64,000 bases of DNA, taken from Candidatus Marinarcus aquaticus (GTDB taxonomy: Bacteria > Campylobacterota > Campylobacteria > Campylobacterales > Arcobacteraceae). The notes under the pieces were generated by a model. The model was not told the DNA's origin. It ran no database searches and saw nothing but the letters and a program-made list of their open reading frames with translations. The stretch's first letter is position 1, and every line of letters begins with the position of its first letter. This document shows positions 52,410 through 61,180 of the stretch, in pieces. Made by a program: the position numbers and the translations under genes. The stretch is taken from NCBI RefSeq assembly GCF_004116335.1, contig NZ_PDKN01000001.1, positions 248,001 through 312,000 on the forward strand, given 5' to 3'.

Positions 52410-54146
52410 ATGTTTTTACCCACAACCAAAGAAGAACTTAAAAAATTAAATATAGACCAACTTGATATTATTTTAGTCAGTGCTGATGCATATATTGACT
52501 CACCTTTTATTGGCGTGGCCGTAGTAGGGCGTATGCTTGAAGCACAAGGGTATAAAGTAGGAATCATTGGACAACCTGATATTGAGAGTGATGACATCAT
52601 GCGTTTGGGTGAACCAAAACTCTATTGGGGGGTCAGTGGTGGAAGCATTGACTCGATGGTTTCAAACTATACTGCTACTAAAAAATTTAGAAACTCAGAT
52701 GACTATACTCCCGGTGGGAAAAACAACAAACGACCTGACAGAGCAACGTTAGTATACACCAATTTAATCCGACGACATTTTAAAAACACCGTACCCATTG
52801 TCTTAGGTGGGATTGAAGCGAGTTTAAGACGTGTAAGCCACTATGATTATTGGACCAATAAACTGAGAAAACCGGTACTCTTTGATGCCAAAGCTGATTA
52901 TTTGATTTATGGTATGGGTGAAATGGCGATTAAAGAGTTCAGTGCGGCACTTCGCGATGGGCAAAATCCTCAAGATGTACGAGGAGTGTGTTATATATCT
53001 AAAGAGCCAAAGAGTGACTACCTTCAACTGCCGTCACATCAAGAGTGTGTGGATAACAAAGAGAAGTATATTGACCTTTTTGATGCTTTTTATGATAACA
53101 ATGATCCCATCTCTGCAAAAGGCTTATGCCAACCAGTAGACACACGGTTTTTAATTCAAAATCCACCGTGTGATTACTTAGATGAACAAGAGATGGATAA
53201 CGTGGCATCTTTACCTTATGAAAGAGAGTTGCACCCGTATCATCGATCTGAAGGGAAAGTGAAATGTTTAGAGACGATTAAGTTCTCTATTCAGACGCAT
53301 CATGGATGTTGGGGTGAGTGTAACTTCTGTGCCATTGGTGTACATCAAGGACGAACCATACGAACACGAAGTGAAGACTCTATTTTAAAAGAGGCCAAAG
53401 AGTTTACACAATACAAAGATTTTAAAGGCATCATCTCAGATGTAGGTGGACCAACAGCGAACATGTATGGCTATGAGTGTACAAAAAAACTTAAAAAGGG
53501 TACTTGTGATGAGATACGATGTGTGGATTACGAAGGGTTATGCAAAGCGATGAAAGTGGATCACTCTCGACATCTGAATCTTCTTAAAAATATTAGACAA
53601 GTTCCTGGAGTTAAAAAAGCGTTTGTGGCTTCAGGGATCAGATACGATGTTATCACTGAAGATAAAAAACATGGCTATGAGTACTTAAAAGAGTTGGTTA
53701 ATCACCACATCTCTGGTCAGATGAAAGTGGCACCTGAACACACCTCTGATAGGGTTTTAAAACTCATGGGAAAACCAGGAAAGCAATCATTGATTGATTT
53801 TAAGCGATTGTATGACCGTTTAAATAAAGAGGCGGGAAAGAATCAATACTTAACGTATTATTTAATTGCAGCGCACCCAGGATGTGAAGAGAAAGACATG
53901 CATGAACTTAAGAACTTCACACGCAATGAGTTAAAGATGAACCCCGAACAAGCACAAGTCTTTACTCCCACTCCTTCAACGTATTCAAGTGTGATGTACT
54001 ATACGGAACTTGACCCCGTAACGCGTAAGAAAATCTACGTGGAAAAAGATATTAAACGCAAAGAGAAACAAAAAGACATTGTCATTGATAAGCAGTTTAT
54101 TCAACGAAACAAACGACCTTCTGGTGGCAGTGGAATGCAAGGATAA
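52410..54146 (+). CDS. YgiQ-family radical SAM protein (UPF0313)
   Basis: 578 residues. Radical SAM cluster motif HHGCWGECNFCAIGVHQGR (CxxxCxxC) at about 298-316, preceded by a cobalamin-binding-like N-terminal domain (VSADAYIDSPFIGVAVVGRML). Long C-terminal tail rich in Lys and Arg. Substrate unknown in the family. I use ATG 52410 (MFLPTTKEEL), the conserved start; a TTG at 52386 overlaps the TATAAT. It is ended by a strong terminator at 54153-54192. Confidence 0.88.
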   Translation: MFLPTTKEELKKLNIDQLDIILVSADAYIDSPFIGVAVVGRMLEAQGYKVGIIGQPDIESDDIMRLGEPKLYWGVSGGSIDSMVSNYTATKKFRNSDDYTPGGKNNKRPDRATLVYTNLIRRHFKNTVPIVLGGIEASLRRVSHYDYWTNKLRKPVLFDAKADYLIYGMGEMAIKEFSAALRDGQNPQDVRGVCYISKEPKSDYLQLPSHQECVDNKEKYIDLFDAFYDNNDPISAKGLCQPVDTRFLIQNPPCDYLDEQEMDNVASLPYERELHPYHRSEGKVKCLETIKFSIQTHHGCWGECNFCAIGVHQGRTIRTRSEDSILKEAKEFTQYKDFKGIISDVGGPTANMYGYECTKKLKKGTCDEIRCVDYEGLCKAMKVDHSRHLNLLKNIRQVPGVKKAFVASGIRYDVITEDKKHGYEYLKELVNHHISGQMKVAPEHTSDRVLKLMGKPGKQSLIDFKRLYDRLNKEAGKNQYLTYYLIAAHPGCEEKDMHELKNFTRNELKMNPEQAQVFTPTPSTYSSVMYYTELDPVTRKKIYVEKDIKRKEKQKDIVIDKQFIQRNKRPSGGSGMQG

Positions 54147-54152
54147 AAGCAT

Positions 54153-54192
54153 AAAAAAAGGGGCAACTGCAAAACAGTCGCCCCCTTTTTTA
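54153..54192. terminator. Bidirectional terminator between ygiQ and adk
   Basis: A-run, GGGGCAACTG / CAGTCGCCCCC stem (with a small mismatch) and T-run; A and T runs on both sides make it usable by both convergent genes. Confidence 0.88.
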
Positions 54193-54208
54193 TTTGTGAG
54201 TTAAAAGA

Positions 54209-54850
54209 TTATGCTAAAGCCGCAATCATATCTTTTGTAACATCTGAAACATCTTTTGTTCCATCAAGTTCAGTGAATACACCCATGTTTGTATAAAAGT
54301 CAATTAAAGGTGCCGTTTGTGCATGGTATGCTTCAAGTCTGCTTTTTACAGTCTGGGCATTATCATCTTTTCGAATAATGAGTTCACTTCCACAGTAATC
54401 ACATACGTTCTCTTCTTTTGAAGGGTTAAACTCTACATGGAAAGAGGCACCACATTTTGAACATACTCTTCTTCCAGTGATTCTTCCTACGATTAATTCA
54501 TCTGGAACATTTAAAGAGATTACTCTGTCAAGTGAGATTTGCATGGTTGCCATAAGCTCTTTAAGTGCTTGGGCTTGTGCTAATGTTCTTGGGAAACCAT
54601 CAAGGATGAAGCCCTCTTTACAGTCAGACTCAGCCAATCTGTCTTTAATGATACCAATAATAGTTGAATCTGGAACCAATTTACCTTCATCCATAAATTT
54701 CTTTGCTTCTAATCCCATCTCAGTGTTGTTAGCAATCGCTTCTCTTAAAATATCACCTGTTGAAATTTGTGGAATGTTGTATTTCTCAATTAAAAATTTT
54801 GCTTGAGTTCCTTTACCCGCTCCTGGTGCACCAAATAGCATTAAGTTCAT
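54209..54850 (-). CDS. adk: Adenylate kinase, long form with zinc LID
   Basis: 213 residues. P-loop GAPGAGKGTQ at 7-16, STGDILREAI near 29, GFPRTLAQAQAL near 84, and a LID with two Cys pairs (CSKCGASFHV near 129 and CDYCGSE near 149) that bind zinc, as in Gram-positive and many other Adks. Converts AMP and ATP to two ADP. I use ATG 54850 because the AAGGA site is 8 bases upstream; ATG 54856 is only 2 bases from it. A second, different adk lies divergently at 55024. Confidence 0.93.
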   Translation of the reverse strand: MNLMLFGAPGAGKGTQAKFLIEKYNIPQISTGDILREAIANNTEMGLEAKKFMDEGKLVPDSTIIGIIKDRLAESDCKEGFILDGFPRTLAQAQALKELMATMQISLDRVISLNVPDELIVGRITGRRVCSKCGASFHVEFNPSKEENVCDYCGSELIIRKDDNAQTVKSRLEAYHAQTAPLIDFYTNMGVFTELDGTKDVSDVTKDMIAALA

Positions 54851-55023
54851 AGTCATTTTCCTTTTAAATGGTTCCCTTATAAGGCAGTCAAAAATCATTT
54901 TTAAAGACCTTTAAGAGAACAGTGAATTGTGTTTGATTTTTTGTATTGTAGTTAAAAAGCATTTAACATCACATAAAGAATTTAATCGATTTTTGCTACA
55001 ATAACAACTTTAAAAGGGTATAC

Positions 55024-55593
55024 ATGAAAAAACTATTTTTAATTATTGGCGCACCAGGAAGCGGGAAAACAACCGATGCAGAGCTTATTGCAGCACAACA
55101 TGAAGACATCACTCACTACTCTACAGGGGATATGTTAAGAGCGGAAGTTGCAAGTGGAAGTGAAAGAGGAGAACTCATTGATTCATTTGTCAGCAAAGGA
55201 AACCTTGTCCCAATTGAGATTATCATTGAAACCATTGTAATGGCCATTAAAAATGCACCAACGGATGTGGTTGTTATTGATGGTTATCCAAGAAGTGTAG
55301 AGCAAATGATGGAGTTAGATCGATACTTGGTTGATGAAGATGAAGTAGAGTTGGTCAATGTTATTGAAGTAGAAGTATCCCAAGAGGTTGCTTGTGAAAG
55401 AGTTTTAGGACGAGCAAGAGGAGCTGATGATAATGTGGAAGTGTTTAACAATCGAATGAAAGTCTACACGGAACCCTTAGAAGAGATTCAAATATTCTAT
55501 AAAGCAAAAGATGTGTTAAAGAAAATCAATGGTGAGCGCACCATTGAAGAGATTGTTGAAGAGATGGATGCCTTTATTCAATCACGAATTTAA
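55024..55593 (+). CDS. Adenylate kinase, short Campylobacter type
   Basis: 189 residues without a LID domain. P-loop [13 protein letters not shown] at 9-21, [14 protein letters not shown] near 37, [17 protein letters not shown] near 86-102, and [24 protein letters not shown] near 128-151. This matches closely the single Adk known in Campylobacter and Helicobacter. It starts 174 bases from the divergent long adk. The neighbouring CinA-like gene starts two bases after its stop. One of the two kinases may be acquired or act on other nucleotides (inference). Confidence 0.92.
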   Translation: MKKLFLIIGAPGSGKTTDAELIAAQHEDITHYSTGDMLRAEVASGSERGELIDSFVSKGNLVPIEIIIETIVMAIKNAPTDVVVIDGYPRSVEQMMELDRYLVDEDEVELVNVIEVEVSQEVACERVLGRARGADDNVEVFNNRMKVYTEPLEEIQIFYKAKDVLKKINGERTIEEIVEEMDAFIQSRI

Positions 55594-55595
55594 CT

Positions 55596-56354
55596 ATGAG
55601 TTCTTTAACTAATCCCAACTTCTACTCTGTGATTATTGGCACAGAGCTACTTAATGGGCGTCGCAAAGATGCTCATTTTACTTTTTTAAACCAAGAGCTG
55701 CTCAAGCGAGGATTTATTCAAAAAGCAAACTTTGTTATTAAAGATGATCCACAATTCATGCTGGACATTTTTAATCTGATACAACAAGATGAAAAGGCAG
55801 TGATGTTTTGTTTTGGTGGCATTGGTGCTACGCCAGATGATTATACCAGAGAAGTTGCAGCCAAAGCCTTTACCAATAGTGAGATGTTTTATCATGAAAC
55901 AGCCAAAGAGCTTATTATTAATCAATTTGGAGATGAAGCGTATCCCTACAGAATTGAGATGTCTCATCTGCCTGTTGGAGCAAAACTTTTAGACAATGTG
56001 GTTAACAATGTTCCGGGATTTTATTTAGAAGATCGATTTTTCTTTACACCTGGATTTCCTTCAATGTCACAAGCGATGGTTTTACAAGCATTGGACAGAC
56101 ACTATTTAAAAAATGATACAAAGGTGTTTAGAAAAACATTGACGGCATACACAGGAGAGAATACGCTTATTCCTTTGATGAAAAAAGTACCTTCCAACGT
56201 GGAACTTTCATCGCTTCCACGTATTAAAGGTGAAAAAAGGGAAGTGGTGCTTTCCATTGCTGCTTTTGAAGAAAATGTGTGCAGTGAAGTGTTCGATACT
56301 TTTGTATTATTTTTAGAGAATGAGAAAATAGAGTATGTCTTAGGAGATGTTTAA
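55596..56354 (+). CDS. CinA/MoaB-like molybdopterin-binding-domain protein
   Basis: 252 residues. Only the N-terminal domain of CinA is present: IIGTELLNGRRKDAHFTFLNQEL (about 13-35; GxELLxGxxxDxN pattern), FCFGGIGATPDDYTREVAAKAF (GGxGPTxDDxT, about 72-93), and PGFPSM near 150. The C-terminal nicotinamide-nucleotide amidase domain is missing. Function in these short proteins is not established. It is cotranscribed with the short adk. Confidence 0.8.
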   Translation: MSSLTNPNFYSVIIGTELLNGRRKDAHFTFLNQELLKRGFIQKANFVIKDDPQFMLDIFNLIQQDEKAVMFCFGGIGATPDDYTREVAAKAFTNSEMFYHETAKELIINQFGDEAYPYRIEMSHLPVGAKLLDNVVNNVPGFYLEDRFFFTPGFPSMSQAMVLQALDRHYLKNDTKVFRKTLTAYTGENTLIPLMKKVPSNVELSSLPRIKGEKREVVLSIAAFEENVCSEVFDTFVLFLENEKIEYVLGDV

Positions 56355-56355
56355 C

Positions 56356-56955
56356 TTATGGTTTGACATACGTTGAGCCAAATTTAAACCCTTTATCTTC
56401 TGGATAGTTTGGCAAGTTATAATCTCTCCAAACTTTTAAACAAAGTGGGTGCTTACTTTGAACGCCTTCTTTTGCAAATGCATGAGCTCGTCCAAAGTTC
56501 ACAAACACTCCTTTTCCAGCTGCGTACATATAGGCTAAATTACATTGGGCTGTAATATATCCTTGTTTTGAAGATTTTTCATACCATTTGATGGCTTCTA
56601 AATAGTCCTTTTCAACAACGCCCCCCAGTGTGTAGTACATGCCTAAACGATTTTGAGATGCGGCATGTCCTTTTTGCGCTAATTTTTCGAATTGTTCAAA
56701 AGCTTTTTGTTGGTTGTACAGATAAAATTTTGGATTGGCGTATAAGACCCCTAGGTTATATTGAGCTTTGTAATTTCCCAGTGCAGCAGATTTCTCAAAG
56801 TATTCAAATGCTTTGGTATAGTTTTTTTCTTTGTAGTATTTTTTTCCCTCTTCAAAGAAGACTCCCGTGTCTGCTTGGGCTAAATCATCAATGGTCAGTG
56901 GACTGTTTGCCCATGCAATTCCTGCATATAAAAGAAGTCCAAGCATTTTGTTCAT
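56356..56955 (-). CDS. Secreted Sel1-repeat protein
   Basis: 199 residues with a signal peptide ([18 protein letters not shown]) and four or so Sel1-like repeats: [72 protein letters not shown]. Two Cys near the end of the last repeats could form a disulfide, as in Helicobacter Hcp proteins. Periplasmic or secreted protein-protein scaffold. It overlaps the alr stop by four bases, so follows alr in one operon. Confidence 0.85.
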   Translation of the reverse strand: MNKMLGLLLYAGIAWANSPLTIDDLAQADTGVFFEEGKKYYKEKNYTKAFEYFEKSAALGNYKAQYNLGVLYANPKFYLYNQQKAFEQFEKLAQKGHAASQNRLGMYYTLGGVVEKDYLEAIKWYEKSSKQGYITAQCNLAYMYAAGKGVFVNFGRAHAFAKEGVQSKHPLCLKVWRDYNLPNYPEDKGFKFGSTYVKP

Positions 56956-57977
56956 GATGTAATCTCCCTTGGTATATCCGGTTTAAGTGAGGTTATGATT
57001 TCATAGGTAATCGTATCATGTGCTTTGGCCAATGGCCAAGCATTATTAAAAAGACAGATTTCATCTTTTGTGGTATTTAATGAGAGGTTGTCCATTGAAA
57101 CACGACCTAACACTTCATAGCCTTCAGGCGTAAAAAATTTTTTACGTTCATTCAGGCGTAAAAATCCATGTCCATACCCAGTATCATAAGTTGATACGTC
57201 CATATCCTCTTGTGCAGTATAGGTTCCACCATAACCAATGCATTGATTTTTTAATAACTTTCTTGATGATAATTTATTAACATATAAAGATAAGACTGGT
57301 TTAAGTTTTGGAATTCCAAAAATTGGGTTGGTATCAAGATATCCATACAGTGCAATTCCAACACGAACCCAATCATCATCAAAAGAATTATCACGAAATG
57401 TCGCTGAAGAATTTGAGCTATGAAAAATAGGAATGGGTAAAAAAAGTTTTTCACATATTTTAATAACTTCTTTTTTTACCTTTTTAAAATTATTTTTTTG
57501 CCAAAAGAAAACAGAGCTCAATTCATCGGCACTTTTGTGGTGTGTGAAGACCCCTGATAAAATGAGTCCTTTGTTATAAATCCCTAAAATAGCCTCTTCT
57601 AGCTCTTCAATGGCAACTCCATTTCTATGCATTCCTGTATCTACTTTAAGCTGGACTTTAGTATTTTTTTGCATCAACTCAATGTCATTTATACAATTTA
57701 TGGTCATGTGAAAAGTATGTGAATAACTTGGGGGTTGTTTATCAGCTAAGATTAAGATATTGTCGAATAATGTCACAATCTTCTCTGCTTCTGCAACACT
57801 ATGTACCACCGCGTTTCGTACCCCATACTCTTTACAAAGGGTACCAATTTCTACAATTCCGTGTCCATATGCGTTGTCTTTTAGTACCACTGCAATCTTG
57901 TTTTTGTCTTTGATTTTTGACTCAATGAGTTGAAGATTGTGAAAAAGATGTGATTTATTCAGTAAAATTCGTGCCAA
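56952..57977 (-). CDS. alr: Alanine racemase
   Basis: PLP enzyme making D-Ala for peptidoglycan. 341 residues. PLP lysine in [11 protein letters not shown] near 30-40, [13 protein letters not shown] near 125-137, catalytic Tyr in [13 protein letters not shown] near 241-252, and [13 protein letters not shown] near 296-308. Slightly shorter than E. coli Alr and with a compact beta domain. It follows uvrC (3-base gap) on the same strand. Works with ddlA at 24651 in this window. Confidence 0.93.
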   Translation of the reverse strand: MARILLNKSHLFHNLQLIESKIKDKNKIAVVLKDNAYGHGIVEIGTLCKEYGVRNAVVHSVAEAEKIVTLFDNILILADKQPPSYSHTFHMTINCINDIELMQKNTKVQLKVDTGMHRNGVAIEELEEAILGIYNKGLILSGVFTHHKSADELSSVFFWQKNNFKKVKKEVIKICEKLFLPIPIFHSSNSSATFRDNSFDDDWVRVGIALYGYLDTNPIFGIPKLKPVLSLYVNKLSSRKLLKNQCIGYGGTYTAQEDMDVSTYDTGYGHGFLRLNERKKFFTPEGYEVLGRVSMDNLSLNTTKDEICLFNNAWPLAKAHDTITYEIITSLKPDIPREITS

Positions 57978-57980
57978 AGC

Positions 57981-59816
57981 TTAATCCAAATTATTAAAAT
58001 GTTTATGTATAAGAGTAGCATCTTTTTCGTTTAAAACCTCTTTGAGGTTTTCAAAAGTTGCGTTTTTAATCTCTTTAAAAGTTCCAAAGTATAAAAGCAG
58101 TTTTTTAACTTTGGCTTCACCAATACCATGCAGTTGCAACAAGGATATTTGTTTGTCCTCTTTTCGTTTTTGCTTTTTATGAAAGTTAATGACAAAGCGG
58201 TGCGCTTCATCTCTTTGACGTTGTACAAATTGAAGTCGTGCGTCACTGGGTTGTAGTTTAAGTTCTTTAAAGATACCGTCTTGTTTATAATGTAAGATGT
58301 CTTTTGCTTTTCCTTTAGCTCGGTGCGCCTTTGCATCAACTTTCTCTTTTGCTATGGCAATGATGTCAATGTTTACTCCCACAGACTCTATGATGTCATA
58401 GGCCAGTTTAAGCAGAGTTGAACCTCCATCAATAATCCAAAGATCAGGTGCTGGATTTTTTTCAAAACTCTCTACTCGGCGAATGAGCATCTCTCTCATT
58501 TGTGCATACTCATCATTGGTTTCTAAGTTGTAGTGTCTGAAATCTACTTTCATGAATTTCTCATGCCAAACGACCATTGCTCCAACGGTTGCTTGACCCA
58601 TCATGTGTGAGTTATCAAAACTCTCAATACGTTCAGGCACTCTTTGCAAACAGAAGAGCTTTTGCAGTTCTTCATACACCGTGGTATGGTTTTTCGTTGC
58701 ATCCAATCGAAGCAATTCTTCACAGTTATTCAGTGCTATTTTTATAAGTTCACATTTTTTACCCGCTTTTGGAAAATTCAGAGGAATCTTTTTATTGAAT
58801 TTTTGTTGTAAGAAACTTTGTAACTCCTCTTGGTTTTCTGTTTCATTCGCAATGAGTACCTCTTTAGGCAGTACTGGAATTTCATGGTTGTAGTAGTTGA
58901 TGATGGCTCTTTCATACATCTCATCCAAGTCCACTATACTTTGTTCATCGACAAAGTCAAGTTTAATGTAATCATGATTTGAAGATGCCAGTTTCCCATC
59001 TCGGATAAACATACGCACAATCACGGCACGTTTAAGCCCTTGTTTAATAGCAAAGACATCAAGGTTTTCATTACTGGCTAAATCCATACCGGTTTTGACT
59101 TGAGATTTTTCAATGGTTTTGATACGGTCACGTAATATCATGGCATCTTCAAAACGAAAATCCATGGAATACTCTTCCATACGATCTTTGAGTTTGAAAA
59201 TGAGTTTACTTTTATTATAGATATACTCTAAAGCTTCATTGACAATACGTTTGTATTCTTGTGAAGATATTTTGCCTTCACACGGTGCATGGCACTTTTT
59301 GATTTGGTAAAACAAGCAGGCCTCTTTCCCTTTTATACAGGCCTTTTTTTGGACCAATGGTACAATCTCATAAATGGAGTCCAATATGTCTCGTGCTCCA
59401 GTAGAATAAGGACCAAAGTATTTGATACTGCTGCCTTTTAAAACCTTTCGTGTGATTTCCAGTCGTGGGAAATCTTCACTCATATCAATATAGATATAAG
59501 GGTAGGTTTTATCATCTCTCAATAAAATATTGTATTTGGGTTTGAGTTGTTTAATCAATGAATTCTCTAAAATCAGTGCATCGTGTTCATTGGGTACCAC
59601 AATCCAATCCACGTTTTTAACTTCACTGATCATCTTATAAATACGAGGTCCAAGTTTTTCAGCAGGTTGTAAATAAGGGGTGAATTTAAAGTATGATTTT
59701 ACACGATTTTTAAGCACCTTTGCTTTACCAACATAAAGCAGGTGTCCCTCTTCATCAAAGTATTGATATACACCTGATTGATTGGGAAGTTCTTTGAGTT
59801 TTTCTTCTAGATTCAT
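57981..59816 (-). CDS. uvrC: Excinuclease ABC subunit C
   Basis: Makes both incisions of nucleotide excision repair. 611 residues. GIY-YIG N-terminal domain with GVYQYFDEEGHLLYVGKAK near 15-33, Cys motif region CLFYQIKKCHAPCEG near 172-186, UVR motif DFRFEDAMILRDRIKTIEKS near 210-229, RNase H-like domain with DNSHMMGQATVGAMVVWHE near 398-416, and C-terminal helix-hairpin-helix GIGEAKVKKLLLYFG near 570. TAAAAT lies 7 bases before ATG 59816 and no Shine-Dalgarno is seen, so the mRNA may be leaderless. Confidence 0.95.
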   Translation of the reverse strand: MNLEEKLKELPNQSGVYQYFDEEGHLLYVGKAKVLKNRVKSYFKFTPYLQPAEKLGPRIYKMISEVKNVDWIVVPNEHDALILENSLIKQLKPKYNILLRDDKTYPYIYIDMSEDFPRLEITRKVLKGSSIKYFGPYSTGARDILDSIYEIVPLVQKKACIKGKEACLFYQIKKCHAPCEGKISSQEYKRIVNEALEYIYNKSKLIFKLKDRMEEYSMDFRFEDAMILRDRIKTIEKSQVKTGMDLASNENLDVFAIKQGLKRAVIVRMFIRDGKLASSNHDYIKLDFVDEQSIVDLDEMYERAIINYYNHEIPVLPKEVLIANETENQEELQSFLQQKFNKKIPLNFPKAGKKCELIKIALNNCEELLRLDATKNHTTVYEELQKLFCLQRVPERIESFDNSHMMGQATVGAMVVWHEKFMKVDFRHYNLETNDEYAQMREMLIRRVESFEKNPAPDLWIIDGGSTLLKLAYDIIESVGVNIDIIAIAKEKVDAKAHRAKGKAKDILHYKQDGIFKELKLQPSDARLQFVQRQRDEAHRFVINFHKKQKRKEDKQISLLQLHGIGEAKVKKLLLYFGTFKEIKNATFENLKEVLNEKDATLIHKHFNNLD

Positions 59817-59823
59817 GAAAAGT

Positions 59824-59829
59824 ATTTTA
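59824..59829 (-). promoter_or_regulatory. -10 box for uvrC in leaderless position
   Basis: TAAAAT on the minus strand, seven bases before ATG 59816; the transcription start would coincide with the start codon. Confidence 0.45.
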
Positions 59830-59931
59830 TCTAAAACAAGATGAAACTCTGCCCATTTTTGGAAGCTTTTAAAGAGATTGTTTTGTGAAAAAAATTTTAA
59901 AATTTCAGCAAGAGTTAATTTAAAAAGATGT

Positions 59932-59937
59932 TATAAT
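59932..59937 (+). promoter_or_regulatory. Extended -10 promoter of the small RNA unit
   Basis: TGTTATAAT (59929-59937): TG-n-TATAAT, with an AT-rich upstream region. Predicted start about 59942-59945. Confidence 0.75.
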
Positions 59938-59941
59938 AGGA

Positions 59942-60102
59942 GTAACCAAACAATAGGAGGTGTGAATGAGAGGAATCAAACATTCTTAATATTGTTACCA
60001 CAGATAAATCATAAAGAAAAAGTTAACTACACAGTTATAGCATAGATAAAAGTTTATTTATGATTTAAAAAGGGAAGAGCTCATTTGCTTCTTCCCTTTT
60101 TT
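59942..60102 (+). ncRNA. Putative structured small RNA with tiny ORF
   Basis: About 160 bases between an extended -10 promoter and a strong terminator, with no annotated gene. Contents in order: a 5' stem (GTAA..CAAT at 59942-59954 with ATTGTTAC at 59991-59998); an ideal AGGAGG ribosome site (59955-59960); ATG 59966 opening a 7-codon frame (MRGIKHS, stop 59987-59989) whose start codon is held in a GAATG/CATTC hairpin (59964-59968 with 59981-59985); an 11-base perfect long-range stem (60005-60015 with 60057-60067) enclosing TAACT-ACAC-AGTTA; then the terminator. A second frame from GTG 59962 gives 27 residues with a hydrophobic FLILL core. It could be an sRNA, a type I toxin-like mRNA or a leader-peptide RNA; the sequence does not decide. 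Confidence 0.6.
60067..60102. terminator. Bidirectional terminator of the small RNA and the SprT-like gene
   Basis: A-run, GGGAAGAGC / GCTTCTTCCC stem (one bulge) around TCATTT, then six T. The mirror A-run lets it serve the minus-strand gene ending at 60106. Confidence 0.9.
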
Positions 60103-60105
60103 CGT

Positions 60106-60600
60106 TTAAAATGATGTTTTCCCCAATAAAATGTCGTGTTCATTGACATATTGTTCACACTTAATGCCATTGAGTTGCTTGCAGATTTGTTGCCACTCTT
60201 TCCCATGACCTTTCTTTTTATTGGTAAAATTGCCCTTATAAAACATCACTGCATGTGCATATTCATGAGGTATGACATGGTTTATCATATACTCACTGCT
60301 CTCTTTAAAACGTTTTTTATTTAAATAAATAACAATACGATGATGTTTGGTATAGGCTGTTGCACCATAAAGATGAGCAGGCATGGCATCACTCACAATC
60401 AAAGGCACATTTAAATCAAAACCAAGGTTTTTTTTCATCAGTTGGCGAGTTTGTAATTTTTTATTTTCAATTTTTTGTAAGAGAGTTGTACTTAATGGGT
60501 GATTATCAAAGTGATAGTCTTGATACCAGTGATACCCTAGAAGAAGTATCGAAAGTATTACCACAAAGAAAAAAAAGAGATTTAATCTTTGCAGAAACAT
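60106..60600 (-). CDS. Membrane-anchored SprT-like zinc metalloprotease
   Basis: 164 residues. One N-terminal transmembrane segment (about 8-25, LFFFFVVILSILLLGY), then a SprT-type domain: PHEYAHAVMFYKG with HExxH near 110-116, third zinc ligand region KKGHGKEWQQICKQLNG (HGxxW) near 130-146. SprT homologues are usually soluble and act on DNA-protein crosslinks; a tethered form probably has the active site outside the cytosol. Eleven bases separate it from the J-domain gene upstream on the same strand. Confidence 0.8.
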   Translation of the reverse strand: MFLQRLNLFFFFVVILSILLLGYHWYQDYHFDNHPLSTTLLQKIENKKLQTRQLMKKNLGFDLNVPLIVSDAMPAHLYGATAYTKHHRIVIYLNKKRFKESSEYMINHVIPHEYAHAVMFYKGNFTNKKKGHGKEWQQICKQLNGIKCEQYVNEHDILLGKTSF

Positions 60601-60611
60601 GAAGGTACCTT

Positions 60612-61082
60612 TTATTGTGCTACTTGCATCAATACATCTCGATAGTGGTTAAGCTCTTTCATGAGTGTATCATCATGGTTATTGATATCAGGGTGGTATT
60701 TACGTGCTAACTCTTTGTACCTTTTTTTCACTTCCTCTTTAGTAGGACTGTGCGTAAAGCCAAAGAACTCTTTTGCTTTTTGAACTTCACCAAATTGTGG
60801 TGGGGCTTGGAAGTTGCCTTGCTGGAAGTGTTGAAAATCTTCAAAACGGAAACCTTGTGCGCCTTGTTGAAAGTTTGAACCATCAAAGTGAAAGTGAAAA
60901 CCGCTTTGCCGTGATTGCTCTTTGAGTTGTTTGATTTTTTTATAGATAAAGAAATATCCTAAAATGATTAAAACAGAAACAATAATTAAAAATGTTCCAA
61001 AGTTCGTAAAGATAAGATAGAGAACAAAAAAGAGTAGGCTAAATCGAATGAGTTTGCTAAAAAAGTAATCAATGTTATTCAT
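60612..61082 (-). CDS. Membrane protein with C-terminal J domain
   Basis: 156 residues. Hydrophobic segment(s) at about 10-50, a central Gln/Phe/Gly-rich linker (QQGAQGFRFEDFQHFQQGNFQ, about 72-92), and a C-terminal J domain with the HPD motif in ARKYHPDINNHDDTLMKEL near 128-146. The J domain would recruit DnaK to a membrane site. Domain order is the reverse of classical DnaJ and resembles DjlA-like proteins. It is cotranscribed with the SprT-like protease, so the two might act on the same membrane substrates. Confidence 0.85.
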   Translation of the reverse strand: MNNIDYFFSKLIRFSLLFFVLYLIFTNFGTFLIIVSVLIILGYFFIYKKIKQLKEQSRQSGFHFHFDGSNFQQGAQGFRFEDFQHFQQGNFQAPPQFGEVQKAKEFFGFTHSPTKEEVKKRYKELARKYHPDINNHDDTLMKELNHYRDVLMQVAQ

Positions 61083-61180
61083 GTAGTAAAAAATGTCCTT
61101 TTAATGTCTGCTTGTATTATAGTATTTTGTTATTATAATAAGGTTAATATTTCATATAGGATTATATCAAGGAAAAGTTA

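Noticed and set aside
59962-60045. 27-residue frame from GTG 59962 as the main product of the small RNA unit
   Set aside because: The AGGAGG site is only one base from the GTG, while ATG 59966 has ideal spacing; kept as an alternative inside the small RNA entry, not as a CDS.
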